Shown here piece by piece: positions 53,822 through 63,946 of a stretch of 64,000 bases of DNA. The stretch comes from Thermoactinomyces mirandus (GTDB lineage: Bacteria; Bacillota; Bacilli; Thermoactinomycetales; Thermoactinomycetaceae): assembly GCF_013868055.1 (NCBI RefSeq), contig NZ_JACEOL010000029.1, forward strand, positions 18,312 through 82,311, read 5' to 3'. A program made the translations under genes and the position numbers. Within the stretch, counting starts at the first letter, position 1. Each line of letters starts with the position of its first letter. Below the pieces are notes generated by a model. It was not told the origin of the DNA. It saw nothing but the letters and a program-made list of their open reading frames with translations, and did no database searches.

Positions 53822-55162
53822 TTAAATAATTCCTAATGTATTTAGAAATACAATAATGATTGTTACCGGAACAATATAACGCATAAGCACCCACCATATC
53901 TGATAAAAACTGGCAGATCTCCTTCCGGCCAAATTGAACTGTTCCCTGATCAATGTCCGATCCATCCGAAGAACGACAAATAATGCAATCAGCAATGCTC
54001 CAAGCGGCAATAAAATATTGCTTACCAGGTAATCAGTAAAATCAAAGATATTTTTGTCAAACAATTTAATGTCGCCGAGCACGCCGGATGCAAGCCCAGC
54101 GGGAATGCTAACCAAAAATATGACCAACCCGGCTGTCCAGGTAACTTTCTGGCGGGAATAATGGCTTCTCTCCGTAAAGGCCGCAACAATAATCTCAATT
54201 AACTGGAACGAAGAAGTCAGGGTTGCGATCAGAAACAGGATCAGAAACAGTGCCAGAAACAGTTCTCCCAAAGGCATCTGGCTAAAAGCGGCCGGCAGGA
54301 CGATAAACAGTAACCCGGGTCCTTCAGCCGGCTCCAGGCCAACGGAAAACACAACAGGAAAAATTGCCAGACCCGCCAACAGAGATACCAGAATATTCAT
54401 AATACAGACGGATGCTGCGGCAAACGGGATGTTGGTTTCATTGTTTAAATAGGAGCCATAGGTAACCATTGCCGAAAAACCTACGGCAAGGGCAAAAAAC
54501 GACTGCCCGAGTGCATATAAAACCGCTTCTGCCGTAATGTTGGATATTTCCGGTTTAAGGAAGAAGACAATTCCTTCCATAGCTCCTTCCAATGTTACCG
54601 CCCGGATCACGATGATGACGAAAATGATGAATAACAGCGGCATCAGGTATTTTGAGGCCTTTTCGATTCCGTCTTTAATGCCCATCGTTATCACAATGAT
54701 ATTAGCCAGCAAAAACAGGGCTGTACCGAGGAGCGTGATCCAGGGAGATTCGGTTACCAGCTGAAATGTTGTGGCATAATCGGCTCCGCCATGAATGACG
54801 TAGCCAAACATCGACATGATTGTATAAATGAGTACCCATCCGCCAACGACACTGTAAAATGAAAGCAGTAAAAAACACCCCAACACACCGATTTTGCCAA
54901 CCAAGGTCCACAAACTGTTTGGAGCCAGTTTTTCATACGCGGATACCGCTTCCTTGCCTGAACCACGGCCGACAATAAATTCAGAGATCAGCATGGGGAG
55001 TCCCAATAACAGAGTAAATGCGATAAAAAAAAGCAAAAATATACCTCCGCCATTCATTCCCGTTACATAAGGAAATTTCCATATTGCTCCCAAACCGATC
55101 GCTGCTCCTGCTGAGGCCAATATGAAACCAGCTTTTGAGGACCACTTGTTGTCTTGTGCCAT
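53822..55162 (-). CDS. Sodium-dependent neurotransmitter-type (SNF/NSS) amino acid symporter
   Basis: 446 residues from ATG 55162 (MAQDNKWSSKAGFILASAGAA), giving the standard NSS N-terminus with IGLGAIWKFPYVTGMNGGGIF, the Na+/substrate site of helix 1. Twelve helices are expected; GQSFFALAVGFSAMVTYGSYL is helix 6. It lies downstream of tryptophanase on the same strand with a 265-base gap. A TnaT-like tryptophan transporter next to tryptophanase is known from Symbiobacterium, so tryptophan is the likely substrate; this is inference. Confidence 0.88.
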   Translation of the reverse strand: MAQDNKWSSKAGFILASAGAAIGLGAIWKFPYVTGMNGGGIFLLFFIAFTLLLGLPMLISEFIVGRGSGKEAVSAYEKLAPNSLWTLVGKIGVLGCFLLLSFYSVVGGWVLIYTIMSMFGYVIHGGADYATTFQLVTESPWITLLGTALFLLANIIVITMGIKDGIEKASKYLMPLLFIIFVIIVIRAVTLEGAMEGIVFFLKPEISNITAEAVLYALGQSFFALAVGFSAMVTYGSYLNNETNIPFAAASVCIMNILVSLLAGLAIFPVVFSVGLEPAEGPGLLFIVLPAAFSQMPLGELFLALFLILFLIATLTSSFQLIEIIVAAFTERSHYSRQKVTWTAGLVIFLVSIPAGLASGVLGDIKLFDKNIFDFTDYLVSNILLPLGALLIALFVVLRMDRTLIREQFNLAGRRSASFYQIWWVLMRYIVPVTIIIVFLNTLGII

Positions 55163-55427
55163 TCCTATTTTTACACCCCTTGTGTTGGATTGGAGGATTA
55201 TTTGCACAAGTTTCCTCCGGGGTTCATCAATAAGTAATTAGTAACATCGTAACATTTATTGAACAACAACTCTAGAAAACATTGATCATGAAACCCGGGT
55301 GTCCTCCTTCCTGAACTGACACCCGGTTCACCACATGTGACAATAGCCTGTTTCCATGGCAAAAGAATAATTGAGAACAGCTCAATTTTCACTGCATATC
55401 AGATTTTTGACAAAGAATGATTCCGGT

Positions 55428-56807
55428 TCATTTGACCGGTCTCAATCTGGCTGTGAAATGCCGCAATACTTTTGGCTCATAAGTAAATTCCAGCCCGACC
55501 AGTTGGTCAGCGCGCTCTTTAATGGCGATCAATCCATCAGCTACTAAATCCATGTGGTTATAGGTATATACCCGGCGCGGAATGGTCAAGCGAACCAGTT
55601 CCAAAGGGCTTTCCAACTGTTCGCCCGTCTCGGCATCCCTTCCCATCAGGAGAGAACCTATTTCAACACTGCGCACACCGCTTTCCAGGTACAGTTCATT
55701 GGCCAGCACCTGACCCGGAAACTGATGGCATGGAATATGCGGCAATAGTTTCCGGGCATCTACAAAAACGGCGTGCCCGCCGGCAGGTGTTTGAATCGGG
55801 ATTCCTCCATCCAGCAATCTTTGTCCCAGATACTCAACCTGGTGGATGCGGGATTTGAGAAATTCCTCATTGATTCCCTCCTGCAGTCCGCGTGCCAATG
55901 CCTCCATATCCCGGCCTGCCAGACCGCCATAAGTGGGGAAACCTTCATAAGGCACTACCATGGAACGGGCCTGTTCGTACAATTCCTTATGATCCCCGTT
56001 GAAGGCGAGAATCCCGCCAATATTGACCAGACCGTCCTTTTTGGCGCTCATGGTAAAGGCATCGGTATAGGAGAACATTTCCCTGGCAATTTCCCGGATG
56101 CTTTTATTCTTGTATCCAGGTTCGCGCTTTTTGATGAAATAAGCGTTTTCCGCATAGCGCGCAGCATCCATGATCATGAGAATTCCATACTTTTTGGCAA
56201 TTTGCGATGCTTTCCGGATATTTTTCATGGATACCGGCTGTCCGCCTGCGCTGTTGTTAGTAATGGTACAAACAATCATTCCAACATTTTCCGGTCCTTT
56301 TTCCTGAATTGTTTTCTCCAGCCGCTCCAGGTCAAAATTGCCTTTGAAATCATATGGAGTGGTTGTATCCAGGGCTTCTCTGGTCACCACATCAACCGCC
56401 TTGCCATGTGCCAGACCGACATGGGCACGCGTGGTATCAAAATGCCAATTGCTCAATACATACTGGCCCTTTTTGACAACGATCGGGAACAGAACCTGTT
56501 CGGCTCCCCGCCCCTGGTGGGTCGGTATGACATACGGATAACCGGTAATATCCTCGACTGTTTCTTTTAAATGAAAATAGTTCCGGCTGCCTGAATAGGC
56601 TTCGTCGCCAAGCATCATCCCTGCCCATTGAACATCGCTCATGGCCCCGGTTCCGCTGTCTGTTAACAAGTCGATGTAAACATGTTCCGATTTCAGGCTG
56701 AAAAGATTGTAACCGGCTTCTTTCAATGCTTTTTCTCTTTCCTCTTTTGAAATAATGTTAAGCGGTTCAACCATTTTTATTTTGTAAGGTTCTGGCATAC
56801 GTTTCAT
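55428..56807 (-). CDS. tnaA: Tryptophanase
   Basis: 459 residues of the beta-eliminating PLP lyases: [64 protein letters not shown] and the Schiff-base Lys in [15 protein letters not shown]. Tyrosine phenol-lyase is the rival; its substrate-binding Arg in the SMERG motif is replaced here by SVEIGS, as in tryptophanase. It splits tryptophan to indole, pyruvate and ammonia. The start overlaps the regulator gene by four bases, so they are coupled. Indole can act as a signal. Confidence 0.88.
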   Translation of the reverse strand: MKRMPEPYKIKMVEPLNIISKEEREKALKEAGYNLFSLKSEHVYIDLLTDSGTGAMSDVQWAGMMLGDEAYSGSRNYFHLKETVEDITGYPYVIPTHQGRGAEQVLFPIVVKKGQYVLSNWHFDTTRAHVGLAHGKAVDVVTREALDTTTPYDFKGNFDLERLEKTIQEKGPENVGMIVCTITNNSAGGQPVSMKNIRKASQIAKKYGILMIMDAARYAENAYFIKKREPGYKNKSIREIAREMFSYTDAFTMSAKKDGLVNIGGILAFNGDHKELYEQARSMVVPYEGFPTYGGLAGRDMEALARGLQEGINEEFLKSRIHQVEYLGQRLLDGGIPIQTPAGGHAVFVDARKLLPHIPCHQFPGQVLANELYLESGVRSVEIGSLLMGRDAETGEQLESPLELVRLTIPRRVYTYNHMDLVADGLIAIKERADQLVGLEFTYEPKVLRHFTARLRPVK

Positions 56808-57481
56808 CGATCCTTCATCTCCTTGTTCGATTTCACTTCATCGATATAGTTGTAAACCGTATATTTGGACAAATTCATATGCTCAGCAAGCATTTCTACC
56901 GTCCCTTTTACCAGAAAAATGCCCTTTTCTTCCAATTCCCTGATAATTTCCAAACGTTCAGCCCGCGTCAATCTCGTTAAATCCTCTCCCCTTTTTTCAA
57001 TTACCTTTTGAAAGACATTTTTGACAAAATCATCAATGTTTGAAGCAAAATACTCGTCCCTGTAATCAGGACTTTTATCCAAACCGCTCTCCTCCATGAT
57101 AAAATTTCCTGCTATTTTTCTTAATGTAAAAAAATCTTGAATACAATAATTTATACATAAACAACCAGCCAATTTCCTCTTGTGCCGAATAAAAATCGTC
57201 GAACATCGGTAAGGTTTTCCTTTGAAATAAGTATGGTATCCAATCCGATCTTCGGCCTCATCCCCTTCCGTCTTAATAATCTCAATGACGAAATTCGTTA
57301 AAGGTGCATAAAGCTTACGGTTTGTTACATTCCCCACAATTGCCACTACCGAAGCGTTGTAATTGGAAAAATCATGCAGTACAACTTCACACTGATCTCC
57401 CAATATTCCTGTTATCGCTTTCATAAATGGCAAATAGGGTTCAAATACGGGATTAAGATCCTCAGCTAGCTGTATAAACAT
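56804..57481 (-). CDS. YheO-like PAS/HTH regulator of tryptophanase
   Basis: About 225 residues from ATG 57481 behind GGAAG. An N-terminal YheO-like PAS domain ([34 protein letters not shown] ... [14 protein letters not shown]) and a C-terminal HTH_22 domain ([45 protein letters not shown]) are clear. The ligand is unknown, but overlap with tnaA suggests it controls that operon, perhaps by sensing tryptophan or a related amino acid. The alternative start is TTG 57487. Confidence 0.82.
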   Translation of the reverse strand: MFIQLAEDLNPVFEPYLPFMKAITGILGDQCEVVLHDFSNYNASVVAIVGNVTNRKLYAPLTNFVIEIIKTEGDEAEDRIGYHTYFKGKPYRCSTIFIRHKRKLAGCLCINYCIQDFFTLRKIAGNFIMEESGLDKSPDYRDEYFASNIDDFVKNVFQKVIEKRGEDLTRLTRAERLEIIRELEEKGIFLVKGTVEMLAEHMNLSKYTVYNYIDEVKSNKEMKDR

Positions 57482-57887
57482 AAGCAACTTCCTATCAAAA
57501 AATTTTTTGAAATCCCAAATAAATTGTATGATGTAAAAATGTGGCCCACAAGTGAATATTAAGAATTTTATATGGCTATATTTTCATTTTCTATAAAAAT
57601 TATAGTATTGTCTTTATTCTTCTGTGGTCGGTAGCCGAAGTTTCAGTATGCCCCGAAAAATACAGGACAACATCCCGACTGTACATTTACAGTGGGATCT
57701 TCAAAATTGTGCTATTTTAGCAACTGATTCACTGCTGTTTGCAGTTAATCTCCAGGATTGTCTGTTCCGAACCTGAATTGGTTATCAAATCAGGGAAAAT
57801 CACTTATCAAATATACCACCGGAACATCAATGAAACATTTTTTCCGCAACACACAAAATGAAAAGAAAATGCCCCTTTTCAAGGATA

Positions 57888-57925
57888 AGCAGGCAGTCAG
57901 GTTTAACTAAACCAGACTACCTGCT
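57888..57925. terminator. Inverted repeat downstream of the nucleotidyltransferase gene
   Basis: AGCAGG...GGTTTA and TAAACC...CCTGCT form a long hairpin with small mismatches. T-run is weak. The remaining 57488-57887 shows no gene; it is AT-rich, with no riboswitch I can recognise. Confidence 0.5.
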
Positions 57926-58014
57926 CAAAATAATTTAATTTGAAAACTCATTTTTTGAAATATCTATAAAAACCTCTTTTACAAATAAAAGAACTGACTT
58001 ATGGAAATGGACTT

Positions 58015-59397
58015 TTACCATCCGTACTTCTCAGGTCCCCATTTTTTCTGTACAAGCTTCTGTTCAGTGTACAAAAGCGTGTTTGAAGGGACATCCCTGG
58101 CTACCATAACGCCAGGACCTATGGCACAATTGCAGCCCACTTTCACCCCTGGCATATACTGGCTGGCAATCCCGGTTCTTGTGAAATCACCGAAATACAC
58201 GGCATTTCCATACCGGACGGGCATCTCCATTCTGCCTTGGACACGCTGGTTTTGGGGCTGGTCATCAAACCGCATGATCCCCACCGTAACACCTGCTGCA
58301 ATATCCGTGGACTCTCCGATTACCCCGTAAACCTCTCCATAGTGAACAAAACTGATCCGGTCAAAGGTAACTCCTGCAAATTCAGCACAATGCCCGATTC
58401 GATTCCCGTTGCCAATGACACTGTATGGACCAATTCGACAAAAGTCCCGAATGGTGCAATGTTTGCCGATCATTGCGTTGCCGGCAATCGTTACTCCATT
58501 GTCAATCACGGTTCCGGCCCCGATCGAAACATTCCCTTCAATCATGACATTCCGGCCTATTTTTACATTTTCCCCCAATATTATTTTTCCGTCGATTTGT
58601 GCAGTTGGATGAATGGTAGCCGAGTCGGGAATGGTATCCCGGGTTAACGAATCCAATCCCTCCTTGACCGCCATGATATTTGCTTCCATTAGATCCCACG
58701 GTTTGTCCATATCGACAGCACCATCTTCAATCACATGGCCCATGATATCATTTCCATGTTCAATCAAAATCTGGAGCGCCTGTTCCAGTTCAGATTCCGG
58801 TGAAGGGATCACTCCCACACTGACACTCTGCATAAAACCGGGGTTTTTTATTAATGCCATGCGCAATGCTTCTGTACGCAATGCATAAATTCCCAACAGA
58901 CGATGGGTAACGTAATGGGGTCGCGGGTGGCCAAAAATCTGTTCTACCTTTCCGGCTTGCAAGCGCGCGCAAATCCAGTCTTGCGGCCTTTCCTTGTCTA
59001 CCGGCTTGCATAGCACAAGACCATCCGGTTCCTGATCATGAAAGTGGTCCACAAAATACTGCAGCCTTTTCCTGGTGATGGCGATATCCCCATAAATGAC
59101 AAGAATATGATCATCCCTGATGGTCCCAACTGCTTTGGACAACGAATCAGCTGTCCCTTCCAAAAAAGGAAGCCGGATAACTTCTACTCCCTCATGGCCG
59201 TATACAATGGACTGAACCCGTTTATGAAGATAATGGGTCACGATGATGATCCTTTCAAAAGACATATCTTTCAGGCTGTGAATCAGGCGTTCAATATTTG
59301 GCTGATTACCGACGGGCAGAGCGGCTTTGGGCCAGTATTCGTTATAGGGCCACATTTTTCTTCCCAAACCGGCAGCAAGTATAATGGCAGTTTTCAT
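58015..59397 (-). CDS. Sugar-1-phosphate nucleotidyltransferase with left-handed beta-helix
   Basis: 460 residues from ATG 59397 behind AAAGGGTG. The N-terminal nucleotidyltransferase domain (about 1-235) starts MKTAIILAAGLGRKMWPYNE and PKAALPVGNQPNIERLI; the usual GxGTRLxP is altered to GLGRKMWP. ILVIYGDIAI is the metal-Asp site. Residues about 255-440 are hexapeptide repeats (IILGENVKIGRNVMIEGNVSIGAGTVI ...), a left-handed beta-helix as in GlmU or bifunctional NDP-sugar synthases. It likely activates a sugar phosphate for cell-surface glycans. No pathway neighbour reveals the sugar, and the C-terminal half may be an acyltransferase or only regulatory. Confidence 0.75.
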   Translation of the reverse strand: MKTAIILAAGLGRKMWPYNEYWPKAALPVGNQPNIERLIHSLKDMSFERIIIVTHYLHKRVQSIVYGHEGVEVIRLPFLEGTADSLSKAVGTIRDDHILVIYGDIAITRKRLQYFVDHFHDQEPDGLVLCKPVDKERPQDWICARLQAGKVEQIFGHPRPHYVTHRLLGIYALRTEALRMALIKNPGFMQSVSVGVIPSPESELEQALQILIEHGNDIMGHVIEDGAVDMDKPWDLMEANIMAVKEGLDSLTRDTIPDSATIHPTAQIDGKIILGENVKIGRNVMIEGNVSIGAGTVIDNGVTIAGNAMIGKHCTIRDFCRIGPYSVIGNGNRIGHCAEFAGVTFDRISFVHYGEVYGVIGESTDIAAGVTVGIMRFDDQPQNQRVQGRMEMPVRYGNAVYFGDFTRTGIASQYMPGVKVGCNCAIGPGVMVARDVPSNTLLYTEQKLVQKKWGPEKYGW

Positions 59398-59753
59398 ATC
59401 AACACCCTTTTTCCTTTGTTTGTCGTGTTGCTCGTCTTCAGAAAAGCCCTTACACCAGTGTTTAATGCGTATCCCCATTTTATCACGATAGCCGAAACGC
59501 TCCCTGTGGCTTTCACTCGGAAAAATTGAAATGGTTTGGATTTATTATCCAACCTGAAAGGGAACCGAAAGTCAAGTCATGCTTGCTTCCCGGACGGAAT
59601 TCTCCTGAGAATCGCTTCCCGCCTTCAACCCTACTAAGGTTTGAGTTCTCCCATTTTTGTCAAATTTGTTTTTTTCATAGTTTTGCCATGGCTTCTCAAT
59701 ATGATTTTATATGCAAATAAAACAATATTGCTATTTTGTCCAATTTCAACATG

Positions 59754-59782
59754 TTTACTATTGAGAATCAATTTCATATAAT
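59754..59782 (+). promoter_or_regulatory. feoAB promoter
   Basis: TTTACT, 17 base spacer, TATAAT, upstream of feoA and overlapping Fur-like box 1. The rest of 59398-59850 has no gene. Confidence 0.6.
59762..59776. promoter_or_regulatory. Fur-like box 1
   Basis: TGAGAAT-C-AATTTCA, near the 7-1-7 Fur consensus TGATAAT-N-ATTATCA and within the promoter spacer. Confidence 0.6.
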
Positions 59783-59800
59783 GAGGATAGCATTAATTAG

Positions 59801-59815
59801 TGATAATAGTTTTCA
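59801..59815. promoter_or_regulatory. Fur-like box 2
   Basis: TGATAAT-A-GTTTTCA, with one perfect half-site, about 35 bases upstream of the feoA start. Confidence 0.55.
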
Positions 59816-59850
59816 ATCATTTGCACAGAATGGATATGGAGTGGTGCCTT

Positions 59851-60078
59851 ATGACACTGGCTGACATACAACCAGGAAAAAAAGCCAGAATCGTGTCTAT
59901 TGAAAATGTTAACAAATTGGTACGCCGGCGCTTGATTGACTTGGGGATTATGGAAGGCTCGATCATCTGTCTGAAAAATTCGTTGCCGTTTGGCGGACCT
60001 TATACTTTGGAGGCTGACGGACAATCGATCGGCATCCGTCGCCGGGAAGCTTCCTTGATTGAGGTGTCAAATCTATGA
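59851..60078 (+). CDS. feoA: Ferrous iron transport protein FeoA
   Basis: 75 residues from ATG 59851, behind a GGAG site. An SH3-like small domain: LADIQPGKKARIVSIENVN, RRRLIDLGIMEGSIICL and IGIRRREASLIEV. It helps FeoB take up Fe2+. Its stop overlaps the feoB start by four bases, so the two are coupled. Confidence 0.95.
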   Translation: MTLADIQPGKKARIVSIENVNKLVRRRLIDLGIMEGSIICLKNSLPFGGPYTLEADGQSIGIRRREASLIEVSNL

Positions 60079-62081
60079 TGAATGTTGCCCTGATCGGAAA
60101 TCCCAATACGGGAAAAACCTCTCTGTTTAATGCCTTGACCGGATTTTATGAATATGTAGGCAACTGGTCGGGAGTTACTGTCGAAAAAAAGGTCGGCAAA
60201 CTAAAGGATGAACTGGGCCAGTTGATTGATTTGCCCGGCATCTATTCATTAAATCCGTTATCTGAAGATGAAGCAGTCGTCTCCAATTTTTTACTGACAG
60301 AGGATTTTTCGGCTGTTTTAAATATCGTGGATGCTTCCCAACTGGAACGGAATCTGTATTTGACCCTTCAGGTTCTGGAATACGGCAAACCGGTTGTCAT
60401 TGCCTTGAACATGTTTGATGTGGCCAAAGGCCGGGGGTTAAAAATTGATACAGAAAAGCTTTCCTTATATATGAAAACACCGGTGATCCCTGTGGTTGCC
60501 CGCAAAGGAACCGGCATTGATCAGGTAAAACATTATCTTCGTGAAATCAATGCAGAAAATCAAGAAGCTTTGGTCATCCACTACGGAGAGATTTTGGAAA
60601 ACGCTATCCAGAAATTGATCCGTCAATTGCCGGATTCAAGACTGCCCAAGCGCTGGCTGGCTCTGCAGTTTTTCGAAGGAAACAAGCCGGTTTGGGAACT
60701 GTTGAAAAAGCATGTCGATGAATCTGTCCTGCAAAAAATCTTCGCGGAAACAGAAAAAAGAATTGCGGAAACAGAGTCGGTTTCTTCCCTCGATCGGTAT
60801 ATCCGCCAGATCCGCAGGCAGTGGATATGCAATGTATTGGAAAAAGCGATTTCCCACAGCCCAGACCGGAAGGTGCCGCTCAGCGATCGGATTGACCGGA
60901 TTGTCGTGCACAAAGTGTGGGGCATGCCTATTTTCATGCTGCTTATGTATTTGGTATTCAAATTTACTTTTGATTGGCTGGGATCGCCGTTATCAGATGC
61001 ACTGGACGCTTTCATCACCGGACCGGTTACGAACGGGATTTCATCCGGGCTTGAAGCGATCGGCGCTTCATCTTTCGTCAAGGCGGTTATCCTGGATGGA
61101 ATTGTGGCTGGTGTAGGCGGAGTTCTGGTTTTCGTGCCACAGATTATGATCCTGTTTTTCTTTATTTCTCTTTTGGAGGATTCAGGTTACATGGCGCGGG
61201 TGGCCATGGTAATGGACCGGTTGATGGAAATTTTCGGGCTTAACGGAAAAGCATTTATTCCCATGATTATCGGTTTCGGGTGCAATGTGCCGGGAGTTAT
61301 GGCCGCACGGACAATTGAACAACCCAGTGAACGGCTGCTCACCATCGTTTTGACACCGATGATGTCCTGTTCGGCAAGACTTCCCGTATATACGCTCTTT
61401 GCTGGCGCGTTCTTTGCAGAAAACCAGGCGTTAGTAGTATTCTCCCTCTATTTCCTTGGAATTGTGGTAGCGCTGGTAATGGCAAAAATTCTGACATCCA
61501 CTCTTCTGAAGCATAAAGAATCAGTATTTGTCGTGGAATTGCCGCCTTACCGCGTTCCCCAGGGACAAGTATTGTTTCGCAGCACCTGGGAAAAAGGAAA
61601 AGGTTTTTTAAGAAAGGCAGGAACATTCATTTTAGGAGGGTCCGTGCTCATCTGGTTCCTCAGTTATGCCGGACCTGGCGGTCTGAGTGTAGATATGAAC
61701 GAGAGTTATCTGGCCATGATCGGAGGATTTCTTGGAACATTGCTTGCGCCAATTGGTTTTGGCACCTGGCAGGCTGGCGCAGCCCTGATTACCGGATTTC
61801 TGGCCAAAGAAGTCGTTGTCTCCACCATGAATATCCTGTATGCATCACCTGATATATCCAGTTTGCAAGGAATTATTGCCGGGTCTTTCATTCCGCTGGA
61901 AGCTTTCAGTTTTATCGTATTCATTCTGCTCTATATCCCTTGCCTGGCTACAGTGGCTGTGATTCGCAAAGAGACCAATTCTCTGCGCTGGACCTTGTTT
62001 TCGATGGGTTACTCCCTGGCAATTGCGTATGTCATTTCACTAATCATCTATCAAGGCGGAAAACTCCTTGGACTGGGTTAA
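60075..62081 (+). CDS. feoB: Ferrous iron transporter FeoB
   Basis: 668 residues. The N-terminal G domain has ALIGNPNTGKTSLFNALTG, G3 LIDLPGIYSLNPLSEDE and G4 ALNMFDVAKGRGLKID. The helical GDI-like spacer follows, then Gate motifs in the membrane part (PMIIGFGCNVPGVMAARTIE, MSCSARLPVYTLF, LTGFLAKEVVVSTMNILY-like). It imports Fe2+ across the membrane. Controlled here most likely by Fur through the boxes upstream of feoA. Confidence 0.97.
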   Translation: MMNVALIGNPNTGKTSLFNALTGFYEYVGNWSGVTVEKKVGKLKDELGQLIDLPGIYSLNPLSEDEAVVSNFLLTEDFSAVLNIVDASQLERNLYLTLQVLEYGKPVVIALNMFDVAKGRGLKIDTEKLSLYMKTPVIPVVARKGTGIDQVKHYLREINAENQEALVIHYGEILENAIQKLIRQLPDSRLPKRWLALQFFEGNKPVWELLKKHVDESVLQKIFAETEKRIAETESVSSLDRYIRQIRRQWICNVLEKAISHSPDRKVPLSDRIDRIVVHKVWGMPIFMLLMYLVFKFTFDWLGSPLSDALDAFITGPVTNGISSGLEAIGASSFVKAVILDGIVAGVGGVLVFVPQIMILFFFISLLEDSGYMARVAMVMDRLMEIFGLNGKAFIPMIIGFGCNVPGVMAARTIEQPSERLLTIVLTPMMSCSARLPVYTLFAGAFFAENQALVVFSLYFLGIVVALVMAKILTSTLLKHKESVFVVELPPYRVPQGQVLFRSTWEKGKGFLRKAGTFILGGSVLIWFLSYAGPGGLSVDMNESYLAMIGGFLGTLLAPIGFGTWQAGAALITGFLAKEVVVSTMNILYASPDISSLQGIIAGSFIPLEAFSFIVFILLYIPCLATVAVIRKETNSLRWTLFSMGYSLAIAYVISLIIYQGGKLLGLG

Positions 62082-62107
62082 TCTATTGATAAAGGAGGAA
62101 CCGGCAA

Positions 62108-62254
62108 ATGATTGTGAACCTCCTGTTGGGCAGTTTGATCTTCGGATATGCCGGTTGGACAATTTACCGGCGATTCAGAATCAGCAAACAGGGAAAATGC
62201 CAAAGCTGTTCTATTAAAGACAACTGCTCCACCAACAACGGCAAATCTTGTTGA
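62108..62254 (+). CDS. FeoB-associated Cys-rich membrane protein
   Basis: 48 residues from ATG 62108 behind AAAGGAGG: one membrane helix (NLLLGSLIFGYAGWTIYRRF) and a cytosolic tail KCQSCSIKDNC...KSC with cysteines. This is the small protein often found after feoB (FeoC-like in position). It may bind iron or an iron-sulfur cluster. It lies 26 bases after feoB. Confidence 0.85.
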   Translation: MIVNLLLGSLIFGYAGWTIYRRFRISKQGKCQSCSIKDNCSTNNGKSC

Positions 62255-62261
62255 ACTGCAC

Positions 62262-62289
62262 AAAAAACCGCCCAACAGGCGGTTTTTTT
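62262..62289 (+). terminator. Terminator of feoAB
   Basis: ACCGCC and GGCGGT stem followed by a T-run of seven. Confidence 0.9.
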
Positions 62290-62435
62290 GTTTCACTTTT
62301 GCCTGAAGCAATTCAGGCCGGTTTTGTTATCCAAACCTGTCGTTTTACACTTTCCTGAAATAGCTGAACCACAGTCTGTTGATCTGTTGCCCAATCGGGA
62401 GCTTTGAGCTGCTGTATGGTTTTTCTTTACGGAAA

Positions 62436-63776
62436 TCACCCGGCTTCCGATGTCTTCTCCTGCCTGGTAATCATGATTTTATCAACCCGGACGTGGTCCA
62501 TGTCTACAATTTCCAACTTGAGATCCCTGATTTTAATGACATCACCCACTTCGGGGATATCGCCCAAATAACTGGTTAAAAATCCGCCCAGTGTATGATA
62601 ATCGCCGCTGTCCATAACCATTTCATCCTCCAGATCAAAATATCTGATAAATGTATCCACGGAAACCAGGCCATCTGCCAGCCACGTTGAATCATCCCGC
62701 CGGGTGATTTGCGGTTCCTCTTCTTCTTCGCGATAAGGCAGATCGCCAAAAATATTTTCCATGAAATCGTGCAGGGTTACAAATCCTTCGATCCCTCCAT
62801 ATTCATCGACAACAACTGCTTCATGCATTCCGGACTTCTTCACTGTTTCCAAAGCCTGAAACACTTTCATATGTTCAGGCAAAAGCAAGGTTTCCTCTAT
62901 GCAATCTTCAATGGAAAATTTCTCCCCTTTAAGTAATAAACGAAAAACCTTTTTTGTATGAATAATTCCAAGAAACTCATCCAGGCTGCCTTTGCCAACC
63001 GGAAAGCGGGAATGATAGCTATCGCTGATAATCCTCATATTTTCCTCAAATGAACTCTCTACGTCAATCCAGACCAGCTGGGTACGGGGTGTCAAAATAT
63101 CACCCAAACGCTTGTCACTCATATAAAAAATCTGGTCCACCATTTCATGTTCAATTTCTTCGACAGCACCGCTATAAACACCCTGTTCAACCAGCTGCTG
63201 AATCTCCTCCTCAGTGACATCCGGTTTGGTTGGTTTTTTCACTCCCAGCATTTTCAATACCAAAGCCGTTGATTTGCTAAGGATCCAGATAACCGGTTTG
63301 CCGATCACAGAAAACCAGTACATTGGTCTGGCAACAATCATGGCGGCTTTCTCGGGATTAACAAGCGCAATCTGCTTTGGAACCAGTTCTCCGACAATCA
63401 GCGACAAGTAAGTAGTCAGCACAATCACCAACACCATGCTGATTTCCTGGCTAAACGGAGCCAAAACATCCACCCGGTCAAGCAATACCGCTACTTTTCC
63501 GGAAAGCGCTGCTCCGCCAAACGCACCTGTTACAATCCCGATCAACGTGATTCCAATCTGAATTGTTGACAGCAATTCGTTTGGTTTTTCAGCCAGTCTG
63601 AGCGCTGTTTGCGCCTGGGGACTGCCTTCTTTAGCTTTTTGATCAAGCCGAACCTTTCTCGAGGTAACAATGGCCAGTTCAGTCATCGAAAAAATGCCGT
63701 TCATGATAATCAGGAGCAAAATAATTATGGTCGAAACACCAAGACTGTCCAAAAACACTTTTATCATGCCTTCCAT
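62436..63776 (-). CDS. CNNM/CBS-domain membrane protein (hemolysin C/CorC family)
   Basis: 446 residues. Residues about 1-190 are a DUF21/CNNM membrane domain (IMNGIFSMTELAIVTSRKVRLDQ, STIQIGITLIGIVTGAFGG, LSLIVGELVPKQIALVNPE). Two CBS domains follow (MSDKRLGDILTPRTQLVWID; MHEAVVVDEYGGIEGFVTLHDFMENIFGDLP) and a CorC_HlyC domain at the end (WLADGLVSVDTFIRYFDLE). Such proteins export or sense Mg2+ and related divalent ions. The start could be ATG 63776 or one slightly later; the ribosome site is weak. Confidence 0.9.
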   Translation of the reverse strand: MEGMIKVFLDSLGVSTIIILLLIIMNGIFSMTELAIVTSRKVRLDQKAKEGSPQAQTALRLAEKPNELLSTIQIGITLIGIVTGAFGGAALSGKVAVLLDRVDVLAPFSQEISMVLVIVLTTYLSLIVGELVPKQIALVNPEKAAMIVARPMYWFSVIGKPVIWILSKSTALVLKMLGVKKPTKPDVTEEEIQQLVEQGVYSGAVEEIEHEMVDQIFYMSDKRLGDILTPRTQLVWIDVESSFEENMRIISDSYHSRFPVGKGSLDEFLGIIHTKKVFRLLLKGEKFSIEDCIEETLLLPEHMKVFQALETVKKSGMHEAVVVDEYGGIEGFVTLHDFMENIFGDLPYREEEEEPQITRRDDSTWLADGLVSVDTFIRYFDLEDEMVMDSGDYHTLGGFLTSYLGDIPEVGDVIKIRDLKLEIVDMDHVRVDKIMITRQEKTSEAG

Positions 63777-63890
63777 TATTTTTACGCTATCAGGTTTTCT
63801 CCCTGATTTTATAAATTTGTCCGCATATGCCAGTACCTTTCCCTTATTTCAGGGTGTATCATATTATTCCCGGCAATAATCAATTGAAAC

Positions 63891-63930
63891 AAAAAAAGAC
63901 TCCAAAAAGTTTTTTCCTTTTTGGAGTCCG
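63891..63930 (-). terminator. Terminator for a gene entering from the right edge
   Basis: GACTCCAAAAAG and CTTTTTGGAGTC, a perfect 12 bp stem, with the T-run on the minus strand. Confidence 0.8.
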
Positions 63931-63946
63931 GGATAAAAGTCAATTC

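Noticed and set aside
55428..56807. Tyrosine phenol-lyase identity for the lyase gene
   Set aside because: The Arg in the SMERG motif that holds the phenol group is Ile (SVEIGS), and other segments follow tryptophanase.
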